Below the pieces are notes generated by a model. The model saw only the letters and a program-made list of their open reading frames with translations, searched no databases and was not told where the DNA came from. The translations under genes and the position numbers were made by a program. DNA of 64,000 nucleotides from Verrucomicrobiaceae bacterium (GTDB lineage Bacteria > Verrucomicrobiota > Verrucomicrobiia > Verrucomicrobiales > Verrucomicrobiaceae): the NCBI GenBank assembly GCA_027486585.1, contig JAIXOU010000020.1:1-64000 (forward strand). Direction: 5' to 3'. Shown here piece by piece: positions 16,484 to 23,932 of this stretch (position 1 is its first letter; each line of letters opens with the position of its first letter).

Positions 16484-17995
16484 TTACGGTTGGAACAGGG
16501 GCAAATCTTCCTGGACGATTCGTTCTGGCAGGCGGGCCATGCGGGCGTAGTGCTTGGCGTCCTCCACGTCAGCTTTGAGGTCGCGGAAGTTGAACATCCG
16601 GCTGATCTTCCCCACATCTAGCTTCGTCGGTCCACAGCCCGCCTTATCGCACTTTGGCAGCGGTTCCATGCCGCTCTGCTGGAGCACATAGTCCACCGCC
16701 ATCAGCGCGGTCAGCTCGGCATTCGTCCACTTCGGGCCAGTCCAGCCACTGACGCGGCCATCTTGAGTGAGAGCATGAAAATTGGGGCTCAGTTCTCGCA
16801 CACGGCGGTCCTGTCCGCAGTCACTCCCCGGCACTCCGATGTTGAAAACCGTTCGGCACACTGCATTGCGAATTTTCGCGTAACCTCGGAGGAAGGGATG
16901 CAGCCTGCACGCCTGCTCCAAGCACTTCTGTACATTCTTATGCTCGGGAGGAAGGCCGTCGCGGATGATGTTGTCCCATTCCTCCGGCGGTCGGGAGATT
17001 TCTCCAGCCAAGCAAACATGCTTTTTCAACTGGCTGCCATCCTCGTGCGGGTAATACACAGCCGCCAGCCCATCCTCCTCTGGAGTCGGCGGGACAATTG
17101 GTGCGAACATGCAGCCGTGTTTTTCCATAAGTGTGAAGGTGATCTTGCGGGTGAGCCTCATAGTTTCTGAATCATCAGTCTTCGGCAGGCGCAGAAAGAC
17201 CATGCAATTCAGGTAATAGGTGCCTGGGAACTCCGCCCGCACCGCCTCAGCTTCGATGTTTGATACCAGCTCTGGAATGTGGTGGGAGCTGCACACCAGT
17301 ACATGGTCGGCTTCCCAGATCTGCCCGTTGCCATGCACTTCGTAACGACTTTCAGCGACCTTCCGAATAGATTCCACCTTCACTCCCAAATGGCAGGCGA
17401 CACCTTTCTCCCGCAGAGCGGCTCTAAGCAGGGCGTAGTAATGAGGCATGTTGATTCCGAAGCCGACCCCATAGGCCCCGGCAACGACGCCATCCATATC
17501 GCTGAATTCAGCCTCTTCTACGGGACGCATAAAAGAATGCGGAGCACGGACAAAGATCTCACTGGCTTCTTCAGCACTAAGACCTGCTGAATCGCTCAAT
17601 GCCCTGAGCTTACCCCCATAGTGATCGCGCAAGTGCACAGCATTGAGCATGAAGTCCTTCTGCGTAATTGGCCCAGTATCCACAGCCCCCTTGGCGACCA
17701 TAAAGCGAATCGGATTACTCTCATAGCAGATCCCAGTCGTGAGGGATGAGAGTGGATACAGGAGTGCTTTGGCAAGAGAGCCTTCCACACAGTATTCACC
17801 AGTTCTCGTATGCTCTGGCTTAAAATATTCGAAGCCGTCAGCGTGGTTAATAAACGTTACCTGAGGCGCTCCCTGAAGAATGTCGTGATTTGCTTCAACT
17901 ATCGACACTTTCAGCCCAAGGCTGCGCAAGATAACCGCACTATTAACGCCTACCGATCCTGCACCGATAACAAGGACTGAAGTGGGAAGAGACAT
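16484..17995 (-). CDS. FAD-dependent oxidoreductase, DAO type (503 aa)
   Basis: The N-terminus SVLVIGAGSVGVNSAVILRS has the Rossmann GxGxxG for FAD, with the acidic VEANHD at the end of strand 2. A DAO-like substrate domain follows. The C-terminal region has VSGWTGPKWTNAELTALMAVDYVL, like the FAD-closing end of such enzymes, and then a Cys-rich PKCDKAGCGPTK tail. Amine or amino acid oxidation is the family role. It begins 14 nt after the TIR-protein gene ends, an unusual partnership. Confidence 0.82.
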   Translation of the reverse strand: MSLPTSVLVIGAGSVGVNSAVILRSLGLKVSIVEANHDILQGAPQVTFINHADGFEYFKPEHTRTGEYCVEGSLAKALLYPLSSLTTGICYESNPIRFMVAKGAVDTGPITQKDFMLNAVHLRDHYGGKLRALSDSAGLSAEEASEIFVRAPHSFMRPVEEAEFSDMDGVVAGAYGVGFGINMPHYYALLRAALREKGVACHLGVKVESIRKVAESRYEVHGNGQIWEADHVLVCSSHHIPELVSNIEAEAVRAEFPGTYYLNCMVFLRLPKTDDSETMRLTRKITFTLMEKHGCMFAPIVPPTPEEDGLAAVYYPHEDGSQLKKHVCLAGEISRPPEEWDNIIRDGLPPEHKNVQKCLEQACRLHPFLRGYAKIRNAVCRTVFNIGVPGSDCGQDRRVRELSPNFHALTQDGRVSGWTGPKWTNAELTALMAVDYVLQQSGMEPLPKCDKAGCGPTKLDVGKISRMFNFRDLKADVEDAKHYARMARLPERIVQEDLPLFQP

Positions 17996-18009
17996 AACTG
18001 ATATTTGCT

Positions 18010-19164
18010 TTAAATTGCCTTAGATATCCGCTGCATCTCATGAGCTTCCCAAAGCGAATTGAAGCGTCTAACATAGTTGCCTATTTCAACATGATCCGTC
18101 GTAATATAACCATCATGTCCTTCGCTCTCTGATCGCGACATGAATTTTCCATCACAGATGAGAACATTAGATGCTGAGACTTGCCAAGCACTAAGCAGTG
18201 CGTTCATGTTTTTTCTCGTTATCCACCGAATGTGAATTCCTTTCGCTTCCTGCTCACCCAACAATTCACCAGACCTTTTCAGGTCGCTCTTTTTGTCGAC
18301 TACGAAAATGCGACGAATAACCGGAGGCGAATCTTTGGACATGGCCTTTAGATTCTCGAGGTGATACTCACTTCCGCGCCCCCTTCTAAACCACAAATCC
18401 TCTTTCAGAACGCTTATCGCATCAATTTGTTTTTCGGCTCGTTTAACAAGTTCGACTGCTACATTTTTTCGGGCTTCACTTCTAAGTGGGATTTCTTTCC
18501 GGCTGCTTACTGCACTCTCAATTGCTACGATATATGGGCGCCAAACGTCATTCAGGAAGTGCCGTGCCAAAAAGTATTCCTCCATGCTGAACTTCTGCAC
18601 CACCTCATGATCATGTCGCAGCGGCGAATGCTTTAGCAAGTGCTTAAAGAAATCATCTTCATTGTCTGCCCATTTTTTCTTTGGTGGTCGGTAATCCTTC
18701 CCAAATGAAGGCACTTCCCAGTCAATTTTAGGTATCCCAAGGCGAGATGCAATATCATCGAGAATGGATTCCCAATTCTGAGACCAATCTCCGTCCTGAT
18801 TCACTTCGAACAAAACCTTATTGAGCGGCAGTTGTGCGGTTGCGCGTTCCACCTTGCGTATAATCTTGATTGGCTTTCCATAAGCAGTTAGAAGTCCAAG
18901 CTCAAAGGTGACCCATAAACTTGCTGAGCTGCTATGTGAAAGAATCAAGATTCCCAAGTCACAAGCCGATGCTTTTTGGATGATTACCTCCTTAATTGCG
19001 TCGCCAGATTGAATTGAACTAGCAGCCAAAAAACAGTCTATTTTGTATCCCTTTAGATACTCCTGTAATCGCTGGGCCTCATATCGGTCTTCTTCAGAAT
19101 AGCTTATAAATATGCGCTCATTTTGATTGGTCGAAACATCACTGGTTTGCACTCGCGCGGTCAT
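18010..19164 (-). CDS. TIR-domain protein with C-terminal sensor-like domain (384 aa)
   Basis: Residues about 17-105 are a TIR domain. RIFISYSEEDRYEAQ is the first strand and A loop. DAIKEVIIQKASACDLGILILS leads to SSSASLWVTFELGLL, where Glu88 fits the catalytic Glu of bacterial TIR NADases. The remaining 280 residues are a helical region and an alpha/beta domain (RRIFVVDKK, IHIRWITRKN, NVLICDGKFMS) that I do not recognise and that might sense a ligand or damage. Base composition is more AT-rich than the flanking stress genes, suggesting acquisition. It sits downstream of a TIR remnant and a TIR-like gene, all leftward. Confidence 0.85.
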   Translation of the reverse strand: MTARVQTSDVSTNQNERIFISYSEEDRYEAQRLQEYLKGYKIDCFLAASSIQSGDAIKEVIIQKASACDLGILILSHSSSASLWVTFELGLLTAYGKPIKIIRKVERATAQLPLNKVLFEVNQDGDWSQNWESILDDIASRLGIPKIDWEVPSFGKDYRPPKKKWADNEDDFFKHLLKHSPLRHDHEVVQKFSMEEYFLARHFLNDVWRPYIVAIESAVSSRKEIPLRSEARKNVAVELVKRAEKQIDAISVLKEDLWFRRGRGSEYHLENLKAMSKDSPPVIRRIFVVDKKSDLKRSGELLGEQEAKGIHIRWITRKNMNALLSAWQVSASNVLICDGKFMSRSESEGHDGYITTDHVEIGNYVRRFNSLWEAHEMQRISKAI

Positions 19165-19199
19165 AATTTACTCAAATTGCTTCAAAGTTTAGTTTGCAT

Positions 19200-19444
19200 T
19201 TACTTTATAGCCAATAGGCGGCGGCGATCATCCTCAGTCAATTTTTCCAACATTTCCTCGAAAGTTGGTGCTTGCTTCGAGACGAAGCGAACATGTGCGA
19301 GCAGCCAAGCCCTAGAGGAATGCTTTTTGTGTTCATGAAAATATAGAGTCCTAACACCCGTTCAATCCAAGCATGAAAATGCTTCGCGACGTCTTCACCT
19401 GATAGAGCATAGCTCAAAAAGACATCGTATTTGGGTTCATTCAT
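19200..19444 (-). pseudogene. Remnant of a second TIR-domain gene
   Basis: An ATG at 19444 opens MNEPKYDVFLSYALSGEDVA, a TIR domain start. The frame then runs through IFMNTKSIPLGL without the rest of the TIR fold. Another frame of the same stretch ends in APTFEEMLEKLTEDDRRRLL and a TAA at 19200, a natural-looking C-terminus. The simplest reading is a TIR gene with most of its middle deleted and the frame lost. Confidence 0.6.
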
Positions 19445-19475
19445 TCTGCTTTCCGACATGGGAGGAGTGAATCTT

Positions 19476-20206
19476 CTAAGTTGGACCGGAGGATGTCTTT
19501 TTCGGCGCAATGAAACGACTTTCAGCATTCATCACTCCGGCCACCTTAGCGAAGTCACGAGCCCGCTCTCGAAGCGAAGCTTGAAGTTCACGAAGCCCAT
19601 TTCTAAAATTCGTGTGCTCACCCCACAGCAACGAATCCACAGACTCGTCAGCCTTTTCTTGTGATCGTTTCCAAGAATCCCACTTGGGATGCCAAGCCGA
19701 CAAGAACGGTGCCAACTGGCTGCTCAGCATTTCCAGAGTGTATGTCTCAACAGTTTCTGTTTTGGGAATAAAATCGTCCTCCAATCCACAAACAATCTTC
19801 CTGCACTCGTCGAACAAATTCTTTAGCGAGGTGAGTGCGGCCCCATCATCGCCCAGATCATCGTCCATCGGGCGGATGGCGATGCGGCTGACCATTTCGA
19901 AGAAGATGCGCCACGCAGCTCGGCGCTGATGCGAATCACAAGTGATGGTGATCGGTCCACAAGGGATCTCCTTGATGCCCCAGTGTCCGAGGCGGAGCTT
20001 GCGCCAGGCGCCATGCAGGCTCGGCCAAGCCAAAAAAGATGCAGAACCAAAAACTGCTCCCACCATGCACCATAAATAAACAGGCGAGAGTTGAAATAGC
20101 CAAAAGGCAACTCCTCCCAATACCCCGCCGAGCAATCCCCCCCGAAGAATGCAGTGACGCGATGTTCCGGATCATCGGGGGACGTGAAGTCGTGATCGTC
20201 ACACAT
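19476..20206 (-). pseudogene. Two-helix membrane protein gene with a frameshift in a G7 tract
   Basis: The frame from ATG 20206 (MCDDHDFTSPDDPEHRVTAF) goes out of phase at a run of seven G (20137-20143). The downstream frame, open from TTG 20135, encodes two membrane helices (GGVLGGVAFWLFQLSPVYLW and CMVGAVFGSASFLAWPSL) and a cytosolic domain of about 170 residues. One extra G would join both parts through FFGGGLLGG, a sensible glycine-rich helix. This may be a true mutation, phase variation or a sequencing error. It starts 3 nt after the TIR-like gene, so it is probably its partner, perhaps a membrane effector. I recognise no family for the cytosolic part; it has no macro or SIR2 features. 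Confidence 0.6.
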
Positions 20207-20209
20207 AAG

Positions 20210-20854
20210 TCAGTGGGTAACACCATGAATTCGGCACTCGCGATTGTATCCCCACATGTCGCGAGAATTCGAAATTAGGTGGGAGTGCGTCCTCCGGCGG
20301 GCATAAGCCCCTTCGATCCAGATTCGGAGCTGTTCTTTAGATGCAGGGTAAGGCTGGAAGTGAGCGTAGCAGTTCGAGTTCCATTGCTTCCAATTCTGCT
20401 CGAATCGCTCAGGCAAGACGGCGTTACCATTGGTGGAAGGTAACGTGATTCCGAGCAGCCCGTTCGGTAATGAATCAGCACCTTGGCGCAGGGATGCTTT
20501 GATTTCCAAGTCGATGTAACGGCGGCTATGAACACAGGAACCTATCAGGACAATCGTCACCGTTGAGTCCTGGACGTAGCGGGAACGCACACACTGCATG
20601 ACGTAGTTTGTGTCAGTGCTGTTGATAAAGTCCTCGTTTCCGAAAATGCCGAGCTGTTTGGCAATGAAGACATCGCCGAAGTCGCGCAGAAAGGCGGCGT
20701 TCTCCCGCTCATGGATGTGGCTATGCGACAGGAACACCTTCCGCCGGACAGGCTGATTGAAGATGGTTTGCCATGAGGGAGTGCTGCCGGGGTAACCCAT
20801 GTGTAAGACATCGATTGTGGGCAGGAGTTGCAGAGTTGGCAATAGGAAAGTCAC
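20210..20854 (-). CDS. TIR-like protein, DUF1863/ThsB-like (214 aa)
   Basis: RRKVFLSHSHIHERENAAFLRDFGD matches the first part of the DUF1863 (MTH538) TIR-like fold, followed by INSTDTNYVMQCVRSRYVQDSTVTIVLIGSCVHSRRYIDLEIKASL, the typical nucleotide-binding half. In Thoeris systems such proteins (ThsB) make the signal nucleotide. The adjacent gene is not a recognisable ThsA, so a Thoeris label would be premature. The start may be 20854 or Met19 at 20800. Confidence 0.75.
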   Translation of the reverse strand: MTFLLPTLQLLPTIDVLHMGYPGSTPSWQTIFNQPVRRKVFLSHSHIHERENAAFLRDFGDVFIAKQLGIFGNEDFINSTDTNYVMQCVRSRYVQDSTVTIVLIGSCVHSRRYIDLEIKASLRQGADSLPNGLLGITLPSTNGNAVLPERFEQNWKQWNSNCYAHFQPYPASKEQLRIWIEGAYARRRTHSHLISNSRDMWGYNRECRIHGVTH

Positions 20855-21003
20855 TAATTAACCCGAGTGAAAATACTGGATCTACTCCTTAACCCTGGGG
20901 AAACGCGGTCTATGGGATGACGGATAAATACGAGACGGGAATGCCGTCCCGCATTCTGGTCTCGTGCACGGCACTCCGACATCCTCTATTGATGGTGCAT
21001 ATA

Positions 21004-21030
21004 AAATGCGGGCCGATGTGGCCCGCATTT
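21004..21030 (-). terminator. Strong hairpin terminator
   Basis: AAATGCGGGCC, a GATGT loop, GGCCCGCATTT: a perfect 11-bp stem downstream of the 229-aa gene. On the minus strand ATTTTAT follows. The upstream segment 20855-21003 shows no gene. Confidence 0.82.
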
Positions 21031-21062
21031 CGTGTTGAAGATGTCGTTGGTGGTTTCGGCTA

Positions 21063-21752
21063 CTATTTCACAGGCGGTGTGGGCGCGGCGGGATCAGCGC
21101 TGTCCTTTTTGTCCTCACCTTTGCGGGTGCGGCGGCGGATGTGGGAGGCGGTTTGCCATTCGGCGAGGAGGGTGGGCTGGTCGCGGAATTTGTTGGTGAC
21201 GGAGGTGTCGAGGGTGCCGAATAGGGCTTTGCCTTCTTTGATGAGGACGCGAATTTTTTCGGTGCTACCAGAGGCCTCGCGCTTGTCTTCGTCCTGCTCC
21301 TCACCGGTCCCGCTTATGGCAGCGAGGTCGGTCTGGAGGTCGGCGACAAAGTCGGCGGGCAGGTCGTAAGCGATGAATTTGGCAGCGACGCCGGACTTGG
21401 CGAGTTCCTTAAGGAAGTCGTTGGCGGTCTGGATGGTGGCCCGCTGGGTGTCATCGCCCATTTTGTAGGCGGTGCTGAAGCCTGGCTCGTCCTCCGCAAT
21501 GCTGCGGGCAGTTTTGGCGATGGCGAGCAGGTCGATGCGGACCTCATCGATCTGGCTCTGCTTTTTGGCCGTGGCAGGGCTGGCGGCGGTGCCGGGCTTG
21601 GTATCGACTTGGCCGATCTCTGCTAGGAGAATAGGCAGGCGTGCGAAGGCGGTCTTGGCCTTGCTGGTGTCGGGGAACTGGGCGGCGTATTTGCTACCGA
21701 ATTCCTGGGTGCTTTTGAGGGCTTCGTAGATGGAGTATTCGTGGTCTGTCAT
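21063..21752 (-). CDS. Hypothetical helical protein (229 aa)
   Basis: Starts at Met 21752 (MTDHEYSIYEALKSTQEFG); the 12-aa longer form is not supported. The protein is largely helical with LPILLAEIGQ and EVRIDLLAIAKTARSIA, then a flexible acidic/basic C-terminus with RRRTRKGEDKKDSADP. I recall similar MTDHEYxIYE proteins as multi-copy families of Verrucomicrobia with no known function. It stands alone between a terminator and a repeat array. Confidence 0.75.
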   Translation of the reverse strand: MTDHEYSIYEALKSTQEFGSKYAAQFPDTSKAKTAFARLPILLAEIGQVDTKPGTAASPATAKKQSQIDEVRIDLLAIAKTARSIAEDEPGFSTAYKMGDDTQRATIQTANDFLKELAKSGVAAKFIAYDLPADFVADLQTDLAAISGTGEEQDEDKREASGSTEKIRVLIKEGKALFGTLDTSVTNKFRDQPTLLAEWQTASHIRRRTRKGEDKKDSADPAAPTPPVK

Positions 21753-21825
21753 ATGCGTAGTCGTTTTGGGTTTTGATGTAAGTCGCAAGGGACTTGGACG
21801 AGGCGATTTCTGTCAAAATCGTCAC

Positions 21826-22190
21826 ACAAAGTCAATCTTATTTCTATCGAACCTAATGTGTCTAGTCTCGGGGGTGGTTCAGCAATTCCCTGATGCAATC
21901 CTAGCAGCTTCTGGAGTGATTGTTGGCACCAGTCGGACCTATTGTTCACACATGCCGGACCCAATCTTGCACGTCTGGGAGTAAATCTTGCCAGTGAATG
22001 GGCAAGTGTGGCTGTGGTCGGAGTCAATCTTGAGCTAGGTCGGACTCAATCTTGCACCATGCCGAACCTAATCTTTGACGACATGGAGTGAGCCTTAGCG
22101 GCTCCCGCGCAGGGGTGGCAGATGTCTGGGGTAATGTTGTAGCCTGCCGGAGTGATTGTTGTGCGGTGCCGAGGAAGATGTTCTGCGAGG
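21826..22190. repeat. Degenerate tandem array with 22-bp period
   Basis: A core like CAATCTT/TAATCTT/GATTGTT recurs at 21833, 21854, 21896, 21918, 21940, 21962, 21983, 22003, 22025, 22047, 22069, 22132, 22154 and 22176. Most steps are 20-22 bp and the largest gaps are near-multiples of 21-22. The best units start GTCGGACTCAATCTTGC or GCCGGACCCAATCTTGC. The period is not a multiple of three and both strands are closed, so it is non-coding. It fills the gap between the 229-aa gene and the toxin-like genes; the rest of 22190-22275 shows nothing. Confidence 0.7.
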
Positions 22191-22275
22191 CTGAAGGGGT
22201 GGCTGTTGTCGTCAGGTTTGCTTCTGGCATCTACCGGAACGATACGGCGTCTTCGCGACCCACAGTCGGTGAAAA

Positions 22276-22473
22276 CTAGGAGTGACGCATGAGAGAAAGA
22301 CTTTTGCCGATTGTCACCGGGTTCGCAGGTTTCGGTGGACACGTGGTGCTGATGGTTTTCGCAGCGGCGACCATCTCTTCCTGCATCCGCAGTTTTTCAA
22401 CCATCGGCAGCGCAGCGAGCTGGCGACGATGTTCCACCTTGCGCGCGGTGAGCAGTTTCATCAGGTTGGTCAT
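22276..22473 (-). CDS. Small helical protein next to the ART-like gene (65 aa)
   Basis: MTNLMKLLTARKVEHRRQLA is followed by ALPMVEKLRMQEEMVAAAK; the (K)xxxRxxLAALPxxEKLRM pattern is one I have seen in small proteins encoded beside toxin-like genes. It could be an antitoxin or part of the preceding module. The C-terminal 25 residues look poorly structured. Translation is not certain. Confidence 0.5.
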   Translation of the reverse strand: MTNLMKLLTARKVEHRRQLAALPMVEKLRMQEEMVAAAKTISTTCPPKPANPVTIGKSLSLMRHS

Positions 22474-22538
22474 GAGTCGAGGTGGCCGAGCGCACTTGGC
22501 TTGGTCAAAGAGCAGGTGGAACCCGTGGACCGTGAAAA

Positions 22539-22772
22539 TTATTCCCTCGGCCCGTAGGGCACATGATCCATTGGATAGACGGGGAGTTTGCCCTCGGGGG
22601 TGAGGGCACCGCGGCGGATGAGTTCGGCGCGTTGCTTGGCGAGGGGCATTTTGCGGAATTTGATGCCATCAGCCTCAAGGCTATCAAGGAGCGCATGCGT
22701 GGCGGCAGAAAGTCCAAACGCACGCTTGGGAGTGACGAATTTCGAACTGGTGACGGATGTCTTGGTTTTCAT
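22539..22772 (-). CDS. Possible antitoxin of the ART-like protein (77 aa)
   Basis: Located 14 nt downstream of the ART-like gene. MKTKTSVTSSKFVTPKRAFG is followed by LSAATHALLDSLEADGIKFRKMPLAKQRAELIRRGALTPEG: a basic N-terminus and helical core like many small antitoxins. No known antitoxin motif is recognised; the pairing is inferred from spacing and size. Confidence 0.55.
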   Translation of the reverse strand: MKTKTSVTSSKFVTPKRAFGLSAATHALLDSLEADGIKFRKMPLAKQRAELIRRGALTPEGKLPVYPMDHVPYGPRE

Positions 22773-22786
22773 GGAGCTTGGTTTAG

Positions 22787-23380
22787 TTAAGTGGTTTCTG
22801 GATTGAAATAACCGATGATCGCAGCCGGGGAACGCACGGCGATCTGGATGTGGGACTTGAGTTTGATGCCCGCCCCCTCGAACGCCTGATCCCCTTCCTG
22901 GAAAACGCCACGCACGGAATGGTAGGTGAGGTGTGCCCGGCGTTCGATTTCAGGGATCACATAGTTGAGGACATAACAATCGCGTTCACGCCGCAGCCAG
23001 TCAAAATCGTTTGTTCCGGCGCTTTGATTTGCTGGCAGGGAGATGCCTTGAGCGGCAAGACCATCCTCCAAATCGCGGGCAGCACTGGCGAGCTTTTGCG
23101 TGAACTCGACATCGAGCAAATCGAAGCAGTTGCCAAGCTGGATCACGGCTCCAAGCACAGCGGGTTCTTTGATCTTGGTGCCTTTGCGCTTTGATTGCTG
23201 GATAGCCCATTCTAGAGCGCGGCCTGCACCATGCTCCCAGAAGTAGATACCAGTGCCGAGCCAGTCGTAGGTGTTGAGACTGGCAAGGAGCTTCTGCTTG
23301 CCCAAAAGCACGGCATCTCGCACACGGCGATCACAGCCGTGGAAGGCGAAGACGGTGCGTTGGTAGTTGAGCAGGTCCAT
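22787..23380 (-). CDS. ADP-ribosyltransferase-fold toxin-like protein (197 aa)
   Basis: The N-terminus RTVFAFHGCD places a His at the ART 'H' position (about 14). NTYDWLGTGIYFWEH supplies the Tyr of the second motif (about 46), followed by GRALEWAI. Near the end, IQIAVRSPAAIIGYF resembles the last conserved strand. This H-Y pattern is that of PARP/Tpt1-like ART toxins and DUF3990 proteins; the third catalytic residue is not assigned. The start may be ATG 23380 or 23413. Two small genes follow in the same direction. Confidence 0.65.
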   Translation of the reverse strand: MDLLNYQRTVFAFHGCDRRVRDAVLLGKQKLLASLNTYDWLGTGIYFWEHGAGRALEWAIQQSKRKGTKIKEPAVLGAVIQLGNCFDLLDVEFTQKLASAARDLEDGLAAQGISLPANQSAGTNDFDWLRRERDCYVLNYVIPEIERRAHLTYHSVRGVFQEGDQAFEGAGIKLKSHIQIAVRSPAAIIGYFNPETT

Positions 23381-23444
23381 GACTTGATAGTAATCAGATG
23401 CGGTGGATTGCAAAGCGTGGATTCACCTTTATCAGACGGGCGGA

Positions 23445-23464
23445 CTCGGCTTTAGAAAGCCGAG
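23445..23464. repeat. Short perfect palindrome, REP-like
   Basis: CTCGGCTTTAGAAAGCCGAG has an 8-9 bp stem around AGA. It lies in the 23381-23562 gap between divergent genes and resembles dispersed palindromic elements I recall from related genomes. Confidence 0.5.
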
Positions 23465-23562
23465 CTACGTCACAGAATGCCAGCACCAAATCTATTTCTG
23501 ACAGCCATTGGCAGACTTACTCTAGAAGTTGCCGCTTCCGAGCAATGACATATTCTCTGTAC

Positions 23563-23802
23563 ATGACGATTGCTACATCACCGCCGATTGAGATGCCGTT
23601 GGAACTGCTTTCTGTGAAAGAGAAGTGGCAACTGGTGCAGACACTCTGTGATGACATCGCTGGTTATCCTCAGGAGGAGCTGGATCTGCCCGACTGGCAC
23701 CAGGGTGTCTTGCAGGAGCGAGAGGAAAGGATCGCCAAGGGTGACGCATCCTGGATACCGATAGAAGATGCCATTCGCTCTTTGGAGGCAAAGTTTGCAT
23801 GA
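23563..23802 (+). CDS. Addiction module component, antitoxin-like (79 aa)
   Basis: MTIATSPPIEMPLELLSVKE then KWQLVQTLCDDIAGYPQEELDLPDWHQGVLQEREERIAKGDASW matches the short 'putative addiction module component' family (TIGR02574-like), in which WHxxxLxxRxxxxxxG and a W near the end are conserved. The upstream in-frame extension to 23398 lacks family similarity. Its stop overlaps the start of a truncated toxin by ATGA. Confidence 0.78.
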   Translation: MTIATSPPIEMPLELLSVKEKWQLVQTLCDDIAGYPQEELDLPDWHQGVLQEREERIAKGDASWIPIEDAIRSLEAKFA

Positions 23803-23912
23803 AGGTGGTCATTGAGGCTGCCGCATATCATGACGTGGACCTCGTTTCTGACTTTTACGAGGAGCAAGAATCCGGTGTCGGCGCAGCCCAAAATGGATCA
23901 GTGGGCAGTTGA
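23799..23912 (+). pseudogene. Truncated RelE/ParE-type toxin
   Basis: The 37-codon ORF begins MKVVIEAAAYHDVDLVSDFY then EEQESGVGAA, the start of a ParE/RelE toxin (DLxxxxxFYEEQxxGxG), but stops at TGA 23912 before the catalytic half. The antitoxin upstream is therefore an orphan. The 20-bp gap to the adaptor gene stop suggests a deletion at this island edge. Confidence 0.7.
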
Positions 23913-23932
23913 AGAGACTCTAACTCCATCAC

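Noticed and set aside
19200-20854. Typical Thoeris system
   Set aside because: A ThsB-like protein is present but the neighbour shows no SIR2, SLOG or macro domain; the label needs a real ThsA.
21826-22190. CRISPR array
   Set aside because: The repeats are degenerate with no separate unique spacers of constant length, and no cas gene is nearby.
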